A stretch of DNA of 64,000 bases from Sipunculus nudus (taxonomy: Eukaryota > Annelida > Sipuncula > Golfingiida > Sipunculidae), in assembly GCA_026874595.1 (NCBI GenBank), contig CM049311.1, positions 12,677,676 through 12,741,675 on the forward strand, written 5' to 3'. How positions within the stretch are numbered: the stretch's first letter is position 1; each line of letters begins with the position of its first letter. Both the position numbers and the translations under genes were made by a program. This document shows, piece by piece, positions 31,564 through 42,301 of this stretch. The notes beneath the pieces are model-generated. The model made no database searches. It worked only from the letters and a program-made list of their open reading frames with translations, and was not told where the DNA came from.

Positions 31564-34500
31564 TTAATGAGTTTTTTTTATGAATAAGTTCAAAGATGGA
31601 GGCACCAAGTTTAATCTATTACTAAAGACAATGAATTTGTACAACAACGAAATTAAATTTATAATGTTCTGGTGTTCAGCTTCACCTACACCCATATACA
31701 TTATTTTTGGGCTTAGAACTGGCATTGTTATTTTTCCCTTTTCAGCCCAACACTTTATTCTTAAATAAAACGTGACCGATATATGACACTCACAGAATAA
31801 GTGATGAACAGATTCATTGGAAATAAAACAATAAGAACACCTCTTTGTATTAACGATGTTCCATTTATATAGATTCACATTTACTGCAAGTATATTATGT
31901 AGAAATCTGAAGTGAAACTGTCTGAGGTACATGTCCAAGGTTGTTCTGTAAACAAGAGCAACAGCCTGTTGCAAATTAAAAAAATCGTATTTGTTTAGCA
32001 GTTTTTCTCCATTTGTAGGTACTGAAACTATCTTCGTTAAAATTCTGTCGTATATACTCCTGAATGAAACGTTCTTCAAATCTAAAATAACATCTTTGAA
32101 AGCAATTACATCACGCTCTTGTACTAACATATCCCTAGATGTTATACCTTGGTCATCAATCATATTCACCCATTTTTTGGGGATAGCTTTTCGCAATGCC
32201 ATCCAGTGTATGTAAAAGTTACAATAATTTCTACGGTCCTTCGACATGATTTCACTTAATTTCCTTTTTTCACCACTTGTATTATACAAATCATATATAT
32301 ATTTTATACCAAGTTCATCAAAATATCGAAAGTAAACCGACTTGCCTCCAATCTTAATATATTTATTATTCCAGAGTTGTTGTGATAAAACAGTTTTAAC
32401 CAGAACAGGTTCTCCTGAGGTAAAGGACTGCCATATGTGAAAACTGCGCCTATAAAAATCCGGTAGTCCTCCTCTGAATACTACAGGGTCAGTATTACTA
32501 CTAATATTTCTTATGCCACCAAACGCTTTTAAATAAAAGTTAGGTATTACAGAGTATTTTTCGGTATTCTCAGAAATGATTTTCTTAATCCACATTAATC
32601 TTTGTGTTTCTATGGTCGTTTCAAGATCAGGCATCCTGATACCCCCATTATCATAACCACTAATCATGACATTATATTTTATTTTCGGTTTTCTCCCGTT
32701 CCATATAAAATCTGTCATCACGTCTTTTACTGATTTGATGAATTCTTTCAGTGGTTCTAAAACATTGGTTATATAAGTAAGTTTTGAAATTCCTAAAGAC
32801 TTTAAAATCGTATTTCTACCAAATATAGTCAAGGAACGTTGTTTCCATATGTTTAGAAGTGTTCTCATTTTTCCAAGCACTCTATTGAAATTTAACATGT
32901 TCGATAAGTTCTTGTCATAAGTATACCATAATCCAAGGATTTTCAATGCATCTGTTGTCAAGTCAACCCATTTGAAACCGTCTAAGGTTTCATTAATAAC
33001 ATACTTTGCCATCCATGCGGCTTCACATTTATCCTGATTCACTTGGACTGATGATAATCTCGTGAATTTCTTCAAAACAGTACATAAAACATTCATGGAA
33101 TTTATGTCTTTTAGAAAATACGTGGTATCATCCGCAAATATACATTGTTTTATCTCGTTCCCGTTAATAGTAATTCCTTTTATATCAACAGATTGGCGTA
33201 CCATTATTGCCAATATTTCAATAGCTAATACAAACAGGTACGGCGCTAGAGGATCCCCTTGTCTAGTCCCCTTTGCCACTTTTATGTAACCCGTTGTATA
33301 ACCGTTATTTATAATACAGCTTTGAATATCTGTGTGGAGGAGTTTGACCCATCCGATAAAACTTTCTCCAAAGCCAAACTTTTCTAACTCACTGAACATA
33401 TAATTATGACCAATCGAATCGAATGCAGCTGCAAAATCCACTGCGAACAGTATATGTGGCTTATTTTCTTGGATACAGTAGTTAACAATATCACTAATTA
33501 TTCTATTTGTTTCATTTATATTCCGACCGGGCACAAAGGCTGTCTGATCCGTATTTATTATATTAGGGAGAACTGCTCTGATACGGTTCGCCATAACTTT
33601 ACTTATTATTTTACAGTCTACATTGACCAAACTGATAGGTCTCCAAGATGATAGTAAGCGATTATCTTTACCTGTTTTTTCAATTAAGGTCACAACTGCT
33701 TGCCTTTGACAAGGAGTGAGTTTCCCTTCCTTAAAGCATTTATTTAAGCATAGAACTAAATCACTACCGATCAAATCAAAGAATTTCAAGTAGAACTCTT
33801 TCGGTAGTCCATCGTTTCCAGGAGATTTATTATTTTTCATTTGCTTAAGAACATGTAAAATCTCGTTTTGCGAGACAGGACCCTCGCAGCTGGCTACCTC
33901 ATCTGGAGTTAATTTTGGGATGATCATACTTGATAACAATTCATGACACTCTTCCTTAGATAGACAGTTATTACTCTTATATTTATTTTCATAAAATCTT
34001 CTTAGTTCAGCCAATATTAATTTTTGGTCACTGATCTCTTTCTCATTACATAACAATTTTTGTATTGTGGATTTAGTTTTATTTCTTTTTTCCAAGTTTA
34101 AAAAATATTTCGTGTTACGTTCTCCATGTTCAAACCAATTAACTCTGGATCTTATTATATGACCATCTGTTATTCTATCATAGTAGGACTCAAGTTCCCG
34201 TTGGATTATTTCACATTCATGCAAGGAAGATACACTTTGAGCTTCCGTCAATCGTTTTTCCAGTATGTGTAATTTCTGTTTTTCTTTCTGGCGTTTCCTT
34301 TTAGAGAAGCAGATAGAAAATTCTCTAATTTTAAATTTAAGATATTCCCACCATTTTGTAATGTTTTCAATGTTTTCATATTCTTTTTTCCATCTTTTGA
34401 TATTCTGTCGTAGTTCTAATACATAATTTGTATCGTCAAGTAGCGATACATTTAACTTCCAGTGGGACGGACCATGTTTAACCATATGGGACGAAGAAAA

Positions 34501-35223
34501 ATTACATTTAACAGCGCAGTGATCAGTTGATATTGATGGAAAAATATCCACTTGGTTTACTTGACTGTTTAAATCGCTTGATATAAAGATATAATCGAGC
34601 CTCCTTTTCATACTGGGACTCATACTACTCCAAGTAAACTTCTCCTTTGTCGGATTCCTTACCCTCCAAATGTCTATTAAACTATACATCTGCATAATAT
34701 TGTTCATGGTTTGAATAGACTTAACCTTCGGGTGATAATTTCCACCTTCTGTATCAGATCGAGTGAAACAAAAATTGAAATCTCCGCCCCAGATTATTTT
34801 AATATCATTACCAAGTTCAAAATTCGTAATTTTTTCAGAAATGCCATTTAAATATGCAACTTGACCATTTTCAGTGTTTGGTGCATACTTATTTATAAAT
34901 AAGAATTGTTGACCATTTAAATTCGCTCTCAAGAAGAGACTTCGTCCCTCCTGATCATTCTCCACAATAATATCCGTACAGTCTAAGTATTTACTGACAA
35001 GTATGGCAACTCCTTTAGACTGGTTTGTACAATGAGAATAATAAATAACTCCCTGCCATTCCTTTCTCCACGAATATTCATCACTTTTTAAACTGTGGAC
35101 TTCTTGTAAAAAAATAATACTATTATTTCCACCATGATCAAGTAACCATTGGAATATCTTCCTCCTTTTCCTGTACCCTCGCAACCCTCTTACATTTAGG
35201 GTAATAACTGAGAAACCAGACAT
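31564..35223 (-). CDS. LINE ORF2: APE endonuclease-reverse transcriptase
   Basis: This is a 1219-residue uninterrupted frame. The apurinic-type endonuclease occupies about residues 1-240 with all expected catalytic positions: Asn10 (TLNVRGLR), Glu41 (FLQEVH), Asp148/Asn150 (WGGDFNF), Asp210 (RRLDYIF) and Asp234-His235 (STDHCAV). The RT spans about 450-780 with Asp596 (AVDFAAAFD), GTRQGDPLAPYL (652-663) and the FADD active site (696-699). A C-terminal Cys/His cluster (CSYCFISNESVHHLFCEC) matches the C-x2-C...H...C element of L1-like proteins. The frame order and endonuclease place it in the L1/Tx1 group. It nicks target DNA and primes cDNA synthesis. The absence of any stop over 3.66 kb makes recent activity likely. 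Confidence 0.93.
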   Translation of the reverse strand: MSGFSVITLNVRGLRGYRKRRKIFQWLLDHGGNNSIIFLQEVHSLKSDEYSWRKEWQGVIYYSHCTNQSKGVAILVSKYLDCTDIIVENDQEGRSLFLRANLNGQQFLFINKYAPNTENGQVAYLNGISEKITNFELGNDIKIIWGGDFNFCFTRSDTEGGNYHPKVKSIQTMNNIMQMYSLIDIWRVRNPTKEKFTWSSMSPSMKRRLDYIFISSDLNSQVNQVDIFPSISTDHCAVKCNFSSSHMVKHGPSHWKLNVSLLDDTNYVLELRQNIKRWKKEYENIENITKWWEYLKFKIREFSICFSKRKRQKEKQKLHILEKRLTEAQSVSSLHECEIIQRELESYYDRITDGHIIRSRVNWFEHGERNTKYFLNLEKRNKTKSTIQKLLCNEKEISDQKLILAELRRFYENKYKSNNCLSKEECHELLSSMIIPKLTPDEVASCEGPVSQNEILHVLKQMKNNKSPGNDGLPKEFYLKFFDLIGSDLVLCLNKCFKEGKLTPCQRQAVVTLIEKTGKDNRLLSSWRPISLVNVDCKIISKVMANRIRAVLPNIINTDQTAFVPGRNINETNRIISDIVNYCIQENKPHILFAVDFAAAFDSIGHNYMFSELEKFGFGESFIGWVKLLHTDIQSCIINNGYTTGYIKVAKGTRQGDPLAPYLFVLAIEILAIMVRQSVDIKGITINGNEIKQCIFADDTTYFLKDINSMNVLCTVLKKFTRLSSVQVNQDKCEAAWMAKYVINETLDGFKWVDLTTDALKILGLWYTYDKNLSNMLNFNRVLGKMRTLLNIWKQRSLTIFGRNTILKSLGISKLTYITNVLEPLKEFIKSVKDVMTDFIWNGRKPKIKYNVMISGYDNGGIRMPDLETTIETQRLMWIKKIISENTEKYSVIPNFYLKAFGGIRNISSNTDPVVFRGGLPDFYRRSFHIWQSFTSGEPVLVKTVLSQQLWNNKYIKIGGKSVYFRYFDELGIKYIYDLYNTSGEKRKLSEIMSKDRRNYCNFYIHWMALRKAIPKKWVNMIDDQGITSRDMLVQERDVIAFKDVILDLKNVSFRSIYDRILTKIVSVPTNGEKLLNKYDFFNLQQAVALVYRTTLDMYLRQFHFRFLHNILAVNVNLYKWNIVNTKRCSYCFISNESVHHLFCECHISVTFYLRIKCWAEKGKITMPVLSPKIMYMGVGEAEHQNIINLISLLYKFIVFSNRLNLVPPSLNLFIKKTH

Positions 35224-35930
35224 AAATAATTACTGATGAAGATAAAGTAGTCCCCCTGCATATCTGCTTTGTCTTTATGTTCTCTTAATAAGATTGAACT
35301 ATTTTTTACATTTAACTCCTGTGACAGGCATTTTGTCCTTACACTATAAATAACCATGTTTTGTGATATTAATGAATGTATGGTTAAAGTAGTATGGTTG
35401 CAATGGTGAACACAATTAATAGCATAAATGTTAGTGTAACCATGAAAAGACACTTGGCGATAATCGAGGTAACTCCCAAAAAAGTCCAAACAGGACAGAA
35501 TTCCGGAATCTTATTCGGAATTCAAATAAGATGTCTAATCTTAAAGATAGATAAAAAATTTGGGGCACGAAATGGTTGACTGGCTCCGATGTTAATTATA
35601 AGGTATGAAGAGTAGTTTTTCTTTATATTGGCTATTGGATTTTATTGTTAATACAGAATTTTTTAAAAAGAATGTTAATTATATGTATATAATCCATTTA
35701 TTATTTTTATTATTTTATGATATTCAGCACACATATAACAATCCTAAACTCTCATATCAACAACAATAACATGATTTACAAATGGTTATTTAAAATCCAG
35801 TATGAATGTACCTGCTTTAAACAGGGCAGGGTGCTTTAGATTTCAGAGTACTAACAATCGGCGTGGAGGCCATTTGTGGGAGATTACAGATGGCCTCACT
35901 GTACGTTGCCGGGGGGTTTTGTTCCAGGTG
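35224..35930. other. LINE 5' region of uncertain extent
   Basis: AT-rich. Small minus-strand frames such as 35196-35489 show no ORF1 features (no coiled coil, RRM or zinc finger). The junction to the right-hand direct repeat is near 35930. Confidence 0.4.
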
Positions 35931-36250
35931 TGCGTGGAGGTTGTCCTTCTGAATTCGTGTGTTGCACAGAAATTTCGTTTTCTGAGTTTTGTACTCCCAG
36001 AACACATTTAGCTAAATTGTCATGTGAAGCTTTCAAGCTTTCTATACCAAAATTCAACTGTTGCATCAAAGAAACTAAAGCTTCCAGAATTTGGTTCGTT
36101 GACGGCTCTGTTTCCTTTATATCTTGTCCCATATCGTCCGGTTTTTTTTTCGATATCGAACTGCCGAGGACATTCCTTGCCTGTAGGGCCGTCGTGACCT
36201 TTGCAAGGAAATTTACAGGTTGTGCAAGTCCTTACTTTATCCGAACTCAT
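35931..36250 (-). pseudogene. duplicated DIRS gag 5' fragment
   Basis: It starts MSSDKVRTCTTCKFPCKGH like the left copy, then shifts frame in a T-run (36142-36150). The correct phase continues as ILEALVSLMQQLNFGIESLK and beyond to EGQPPR, where homology ends at 35931. It is cut at the LINE junction and cannot be functional. Confidence 0.75.
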
Positions 36251-37030
36251 GGTGCGATGACTTAACTAACGATTACATGTACGTGCGACACCGACAAACA
36301 CAACGTGCAACTGACTGGCTGGGGTGTGAACAGTGATTACTGAAGCGTAAGTTCCCCGGCCCCGTGTATAACTAAGCGGGTTTAAGGGGGACGGCTCCAC
36401 CTGAGTAGATACGGGTTGCCAGGTCTGCAAGATTCATCTTTAAGCGTTAACAATAATTAACTTCTTTAATTTACATATAAATAAAATTGTCACCTCTCAT
36501 TCCCTATTTTAACTCCTTCTTTTCCCTGCAGATGTCCCTACACTCAACTCTTCTAACATAAACAACTACTAAGCATCAGAAGTCGCCTGAATCGGGAATC
36601 GAACCTACGATCTCTGGACTAGGAGCCCTACACGCTACTAAGTGAGCCGTGAAGACAAGATACCAGCAGGAGCAAGTTTTGTTCATTTATATCTGCGATT
36701 GAAGAGGCATCTATCGCGAAAATGGGAAACCATTTTCTATTTTAACAGGAAAATTAAGCTTTAGGTGGGGGCTCCGCCCCCACACCCCCGTTCAGACGGG
36801 GAACCCAGGTTCCCCGGACCCCTCCTCCTCTAATATAATAAACTCCAGCTATGAGCAAAATTAAATACGGGAATTCTGAGGAAAATGATATGTAACAAGT
36901 TATCGGCCTTTTCCAGGAAACAATTTATTATGCGACACCCGTTTTACCGGCGGTAGGCTGAAGCCCGGTTTCTATAGTTCTGCCCATTCAAGACGTCGCC
37001 CCTGGAAACTGTAAACAAACCCCGCGTCCT
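35931..37030. repeat. right copy of the 1.1-kb direct repeat flanking the LINE
   Basis: Homologous to 30055-31108 and in the same orientation. It keeps the 46 bp missing from the left copy and includes a gag 5' fragment, the third X repeat (36287-36476), the SINE-like head and the triple hairpin. It runs without a break into the CR1-like element. Confidence 0.85.
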
Positions 37031-37104
37031 GTTTTCTCATCTTCCTATAAACAGTCACTAAGACGTTTTATCGAACTCATATTAGTGTATACGCAAAAGA
37101 AATC

Positions 37105-38952
37105 ATGTCTGACAAACTGATTCAACAATCTAACATGCTGCTCGATAGCTTGCCTGTGCCGACAAAAGAAAAACTCGAGCAAGCCATCAGTGACGTCACA
37201 AATAACTGGAATACCACTGTTCATAATATGAAGAAGTGTGACCTAAACAAATTCAGGAAAACAAAATGCAAGTCAGCAATCCAGGCAGAACTTGCCAATA
37301 TAATCCCGTCAATACCAAAACCTGTACTTTCATGCAAAGCGTTATTCATATCTAATGGTATAAACAACAGAGTACAAACCAGATTGAGTGAAACCAGTGT
37401 TGCGGTCATCGCTTTATCCCCAATTGAGAACAAAGGGTCAACAACAACAGACAACATCCTGGGGGATCTTTTCCAGAAGACCCCTCAAAATTCCAACTCT
37501 ATGAGTCCATTACCTGAAATAAACTCATCAATACCTCAAGACTCTCCATTATCGCCAGCCTTTACGTCGCCTCCATCACCTCTGGATATTAATTAGTGTA
37601 ATGTCACACGCTGAGCTGAATGATAACACCCATTGCTCCCCTATTTCACACGCTGAGCTGAATGATAACACCCATTGCTCTCCTAATTCATACAATGAGG
37701 TGAACACAAAATCAAACTGTGATAAACTAACACCTGATAAAGCTACATATGAACGTCAGACACGTAATACAAAAAAAAGAACATCATTTAAAGTGCAATC
37801 AAAACGCAACCTTGAAACCAAAGATCAAGAAGAATCATATTGCTCTAAGGACTGTACGTGTATATGATCGCAAGTATGCTGATGAATCTATGGTTCGATG
37901 CTGCATCTGTATGAGCTGGTTCCATCCAGTATGTGTAGGAGAGGATAGTGGAACTCTTGGCATCTGGACGTGTATAACGTGCAGAAACTATCCACACAAA
38001 ATCAACCTCCTTGCTACCCGCCTTGAGTCGCTAATTGAGATAAACACAGCCCTTCAAACCCAGATTAATGCCTTCATGGAACGTATCACTCCATCGAACT
38101 CAACACGATGCTGTCAATGCAAATGTAACGTAACAACAAACTGCCTTTCGTCATCACCAGTAAATGATCCACCCTCAACTCCAAAAATCAAGACCACTGC
38201 AACACAGACTACGCTGAATACCAGTACACCCATTACTCTTCTAAACTCCACACTATCAAATCCAACGAGTGAAGATTCGTCTGTAACAACCTCAACTATC
38301 AGCTTCCGAGACGTAAACGCGTGTCCTAGCACAGACGCTTCCACAGAAGTACACAACCACTCCAATGTAAACCCAGCAACATGCCATGTAAACAGAGCTC
38401 AGAAGAAATCAGGGAACTCTACGCCCAAGCCTTCACACGAACACAAACAACACAAAACAAGGCCCTGCCAATCCTCTTACGTAACTGTCCTGGGGGACTC
38501 AATGACAAAGAACTTGAACTCTTCTGACCTCTCCGATGAAACCAAAGTCAATGTGCACGTGGACTCAAGTGTGTTTACTTTTGATCATGCTATTGATAGG
38601 ATCAAGCAAGTCAAATCTGACCATCTTATCATACACATCGGTACAAATCATGTAAGCAAAGAAAATGCAGACACTAGCATTCGTAAGTTCCGTAAGATTG
38701 TGCCAATTATAAAACAGAATCCTAGTATTAAGCACGTCACAATTAGCACAGTGATTAGCAGACCCTCTAAGATAAAAGAATAAGACTTCTGAATGCCGCA
38801 CTAGAAATCTACGCTGAAAAAACGGATGGACTCTGCTAATGAATGATAACCTTGGTCCATTTACACTAAAATCTGACAACCTCCATCTAAACAAGAAAGG
38901 CTCAAAGGCATTCCGTTCAAATATATGTGATGTAATCAAAATCAACCTCTCT
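37105..38952 (+). pseudogene. CR1 ORF1: PHD finger and SGNH esterase, frameshifted
   Basis: An N-terminal frame (37105-37596) ends in a TAG. A 45-bp tandem duplication (37601-37690) follows. The PHD-type zinc finger begins as YCSKDCTC in one frame and continues as MVRCCICMSWFHPVC and WTCITC in another, so a frameshift lies near 37860. The esterase domain has its catalytic Ser in VLGDSMTKNL, HIGTNHV as the third block, and, after another shift near 38780, the terminal DNLHLNKKG (D-x-x-H). PHD plus esterase in ORF1 is characteristic of the CR1 clade. One stop and at least two shifts make this copy dead. Confidence 0.8.
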
Positions 38953-39081
38953 TAAAAATTTTCACAAGCAAGCAGTAATAGAATTAACATGAACAGTACC
39001 CCTTACAAAGAGAGTTACTAACCTGGTCACAACAATGACGGGTTCATTCCCGATTATCAAAACGTGCCTTCCTCAAACTCG

Positions 39082-39195
39082 CATGATAATGGTACCTCAA
39101 TTGAAACACTCCTACAGTGTATCCGAAAGAAGAATGGCCTAACTATAATCCACTTTAATGTAAGAAGTCTTCCTCGACTAAAAAACAAAAGTTGA
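39082..39195 (+). pseudogene. CR1 ORF2 endonuclease start, truncated
   Basis: The frame reads GLTIIHFNVRSLPRLKNK before a TGA. The I-x-x-x-NVRSL motif is the first catalytic Asn block of CR1-type endonucleases. Nothing further downstream matches the rest of ORF2. Confidence 0.65.
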
Positions 39196-40946
39196 AAACC
39201 CAAGAAATCGTTAGGAGAAACGCATGTCGACACCAGTATCAGGCATCTTTTTTATTCCCCCGCCGTTAGGAGAGAGGACTACTAAAATGGTCCGCGTCTG
39301 TCAGTCCTTCAATCCGTTCGTCCGTCCCGCATCATCATTGATGCCACACTTTCATAGTTAAACATATGGCCGGGGACCATTGTGGCCCAAGGTCCGTGTT
39401 GTATTTTTAAATTATGAGTTTGGCATTTTCCAACATTGGTTATAGACGTTACAAATTTCTATCTACATGATCTATCAACCATGGCTCCCTCAAGCATTTC
39501 TCATGAGATGTTCCAGCTGTCCTTGGGCTTGGACATCTTGCTTGTGAACATGATTAAGCGTTAAAATAAAAAGCAAGCCTTATTCACCTGTCTTTATCCT
39601 AGGAATAAAGTAATGCATTTTAAATTTCAGACGTATATATAAAAGAGATCTGACGTTTGAACGCATTAAAGCAAAAATTATAGACAAATGAAGCAACTGC
39701 ACACGTGGAAAAGTAGTTCAAGCTATACCAGTTATTCAATATAAACGCTGGTGAGTAATGCCTTAAATAAGTAGTTAGAAAATAATATTCAATCATGAGT
39801 TATTCGTTTGCCTTTTTCAATGATGTTTAATGCAACTAAAAATGTTTATATGTATAGTTGTGTGTTTATTTTATGACTGATCAATTATTTGAGATGAAAT
39901 AATGAACAAAATGTTTACATCGTTGGGCACTTGTGCTCACACCTCATTTTCATCTCTATACGATACCTAAAAAAGAGATTATTAATACATGTATACCCAA
40001 GTCTTATTTTTATTTGTAAATCAGTTGATAGAAAAAAATAATGTCCAGATCATTTATTCTTTTACTATGAATTCCCCATTCATTCTGCTTGCTCCAGTGA
40101 AGTTTTATTTGCTTTTTTTTATTTGAGTTAATTATTCCTCTACGAAGCAAGGTTTTCATGTAATTATCGACGTTGGTTGATTCGTCTGTTAGCAGCTGTA
40201 CTCAACAATTATAGACGGTCTTATCAGGAGAGACAGAAAAAAATCAATGTTTACCTGGATCACAATAATATCTCACAAATATATTTATAAAAAGACCGTC
40301 TTTATTTTTGGTTTTAGGGGAACCTTTAATTGGATATAAATTTCTGAAAGGGGCGAGCAGACCGGTTATGCAAAATCGAGTTGGTTAACTTGCCCCACAT
40401 TTCTCTTGAATTTATATAATTCTCGCTATAAAGTGTAAATTCACAAAATTTAAAATACACATAATATGAATTGTCTGACTTTAAAGTCTGCATTTACGTT
40501 TAGTCTGAACTTCGTTAATGAGTTTCCAGTTGTAAACTATGTCTCCGGAAAATATTATGTTGCACATCTGTTCCCATTTACAACAATTTCACAATTTATA
40601 AATTGTCAGATCGTATAAAAAGTAGGAAAATGCAAAAGGTATATTTTGATATCTATAGCCGTGGAGTTAAGTTTTTGTTAGTTTCCAGTCTGCAACTTAT
40701 TTAATGTTAGACCGAAACTACGACTACATGTTTACAAGAGATTGAATGTGGCACTGGCCATTCGGTACCTCTTTCTCTCATCCATCAATAACAGTTGATT
40801 AAAAAAATAATATTCTGAAGTTTATGAACAGAAAAAAGGCAGTTTTTCGTTTTTAAAAAGGGCAAGGAATTCAGTTTTTTCATAGGTACAAAGTGACTTA
40901 AATTCAAATAACGTATCCAACGATTGACCGATTATAACCTTTTGAA

Positions 40947-40996
<50 letters not shown>

Positions 40997-41577
40997 AACA
41001 TAAGATAAATGTCTATGGCAAGTACCTGCGCCAATATATATATTATGCAAAATATCCACTAGCCCCCCCCCCCCCACTTGCAAAATCCTGGATCCGCCCC
41101 TGTATCTTATTATGATAATTCATGCTGCCCTCTACTATTCGGTCTGTTACTGTTTGTCAGATACAAAAATCTCAGCACCATAATAAATCGACACCCTTTA
41201 CCTACCTTCATGGAAAACGTTGCGGGGGCGAGGTAACGGTGTCGAGAAATTGGCACTAAATTGTTTTAAAAAAGTCAATGAATTGGAATCCCATTTTGGG
41301 CTATAAATATTATTTATTCTGACATATATATAAAATAATATGTGTAAAAACTGTGGGGAAAGCAATAAAAAGCTTAAGTCTGAACATTTTTTTTTTTTGG
41401 CTAATTATCTTCCTTAATGCTTCTAAAAGCTCCACATTGTTACTTATACGTTACTTGAAATTACAGACATTTTTCTTAGATTTTCTGCTTACCACCAAAA
41501 AAGAACACGGTTTTTTGATAGCAAGGTAAATTTAACGTAGTACTTTGTCCTTAAAATTCTTGCTAATGCACCACTCT

Positions 41578-41667
<90 letters not shown>

Positions 41668-42200
41668 TAATTTTAAAAGACGCAAATATGTTTATATTTT
41701 TAACATTTTTGATGAAATGAATTAAAATTAGTAGATTTATTTATTTATTTATTTTTTTTTGCGAATGATTTTTGACTCATATTTACTCAAAAATCATGGG
41801 AGATAAAGTTTTTTTTTTATATGTAACTGAGATTAAAAAAAAGATCTATAATTTCACTTGCCGGAACAAATTAAAAGAAATAAATGATGAAAAGTGCGTG
41901 GCTGGCATTATTTTATAATTATATAAATATTCATATCCAAATTAAGCTTATTTATATCAAAATTAAGATATAAAAAATTTTCCCTGACAGTTAATTTTCT
42001 ATAGCCTATAATATATTTGGTATAAATCATGGGTATGAAAGACCCCCAAATATTAGATGGGATAAATTATATGAGACATCAGCCCAGACGATGTTCACGT
42101 GACAAGCACTTTGTCATCGCTGGAAGACGCTAATAGTTGAAAGGAAGAGACCAAATTATAAGTCAAAACAAATACAACAATCAAGCCCGTAAACCTGGTT
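39196..42200. other. non-coding DNA with repeats
   Basis: 39240-39340 carries a repeat-like TCCCCC...TGGTCCGCGTCTGTCAGTC stretch of a kind common in molluscan genomes. The region also has (TA)n tracts at 40951-40991 and 41583-41664 and a poly-C/TCCTGGATCCGCCCCTG motif at 41063-41103. No gene is seen. Confidence 0.45.
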
Positions 42201-42204
42201 CACA

Positions 42205-42213
42205 ATGGTAAGT
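42205..42213 (+). other. candidate ATG plus splice donor (possible first exon)
   Basis: ATG (42205-42207) is immediately followed by GTAAGT, a consensus donor. Joined in phase 0 to CTATTGACC-ATGCAGGAG at 44676-44693 it would give M-LLT-MQE and then the first clear SYCP1 exon. This is speculative: the acceptor before 44676 has a weak pyrimidine tract. Confidence 0.2.
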
Positions 42214-42301
42214 TGTGTACTTTTACTGTCCTGTCAGGGAGAAAACAAACATGTAGGCAAAAGCTATCTTCAAACTCTTTTGGTTTGTTCACGCCAGGTT
42301 A

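Larger units (their letters stand above)
31109..35930 (-). mobile_element. L1/Tx1-like LINE with intact ORF2
   Basis: The 3' end is marked by a ~29-nt poly-T on the plus strand (31109-31137), i.e. a poly(A) tail, preceded on the minus strand by AATAAA-type signals and a ~425-bp 3' UTR. ORF2 occupies 31564-35223. The 5' boundary is uncertain: 35224-35930 shows no ORF1, so the copy may be 5'-truncated just upstream of ORF2. Both sides are bounded by direct copies of a kilobase segment. Confidence 0.85.
37031..39195 (+). mobile_element. CR1-like LINE, 5' part only
   Basis: A short 5' UTR is followed by ORF1 (PHD finger plus SGNH esterase, frame-broken) and only the first ~35 codons of ORF2. The 3' two thirds (RT, 3' UTR) are missing. 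LINE copies usually lose their 5' end, so this was probably truncated by a later deletion or insertion near 39195. Confidence 0.75.

Noticed and set aside
35196-35489. 97-codon frame as LINE ORF1
   Set aside because: No coiled coil, RRM or zinc-finger features, and it overlaps the start of ORF2.
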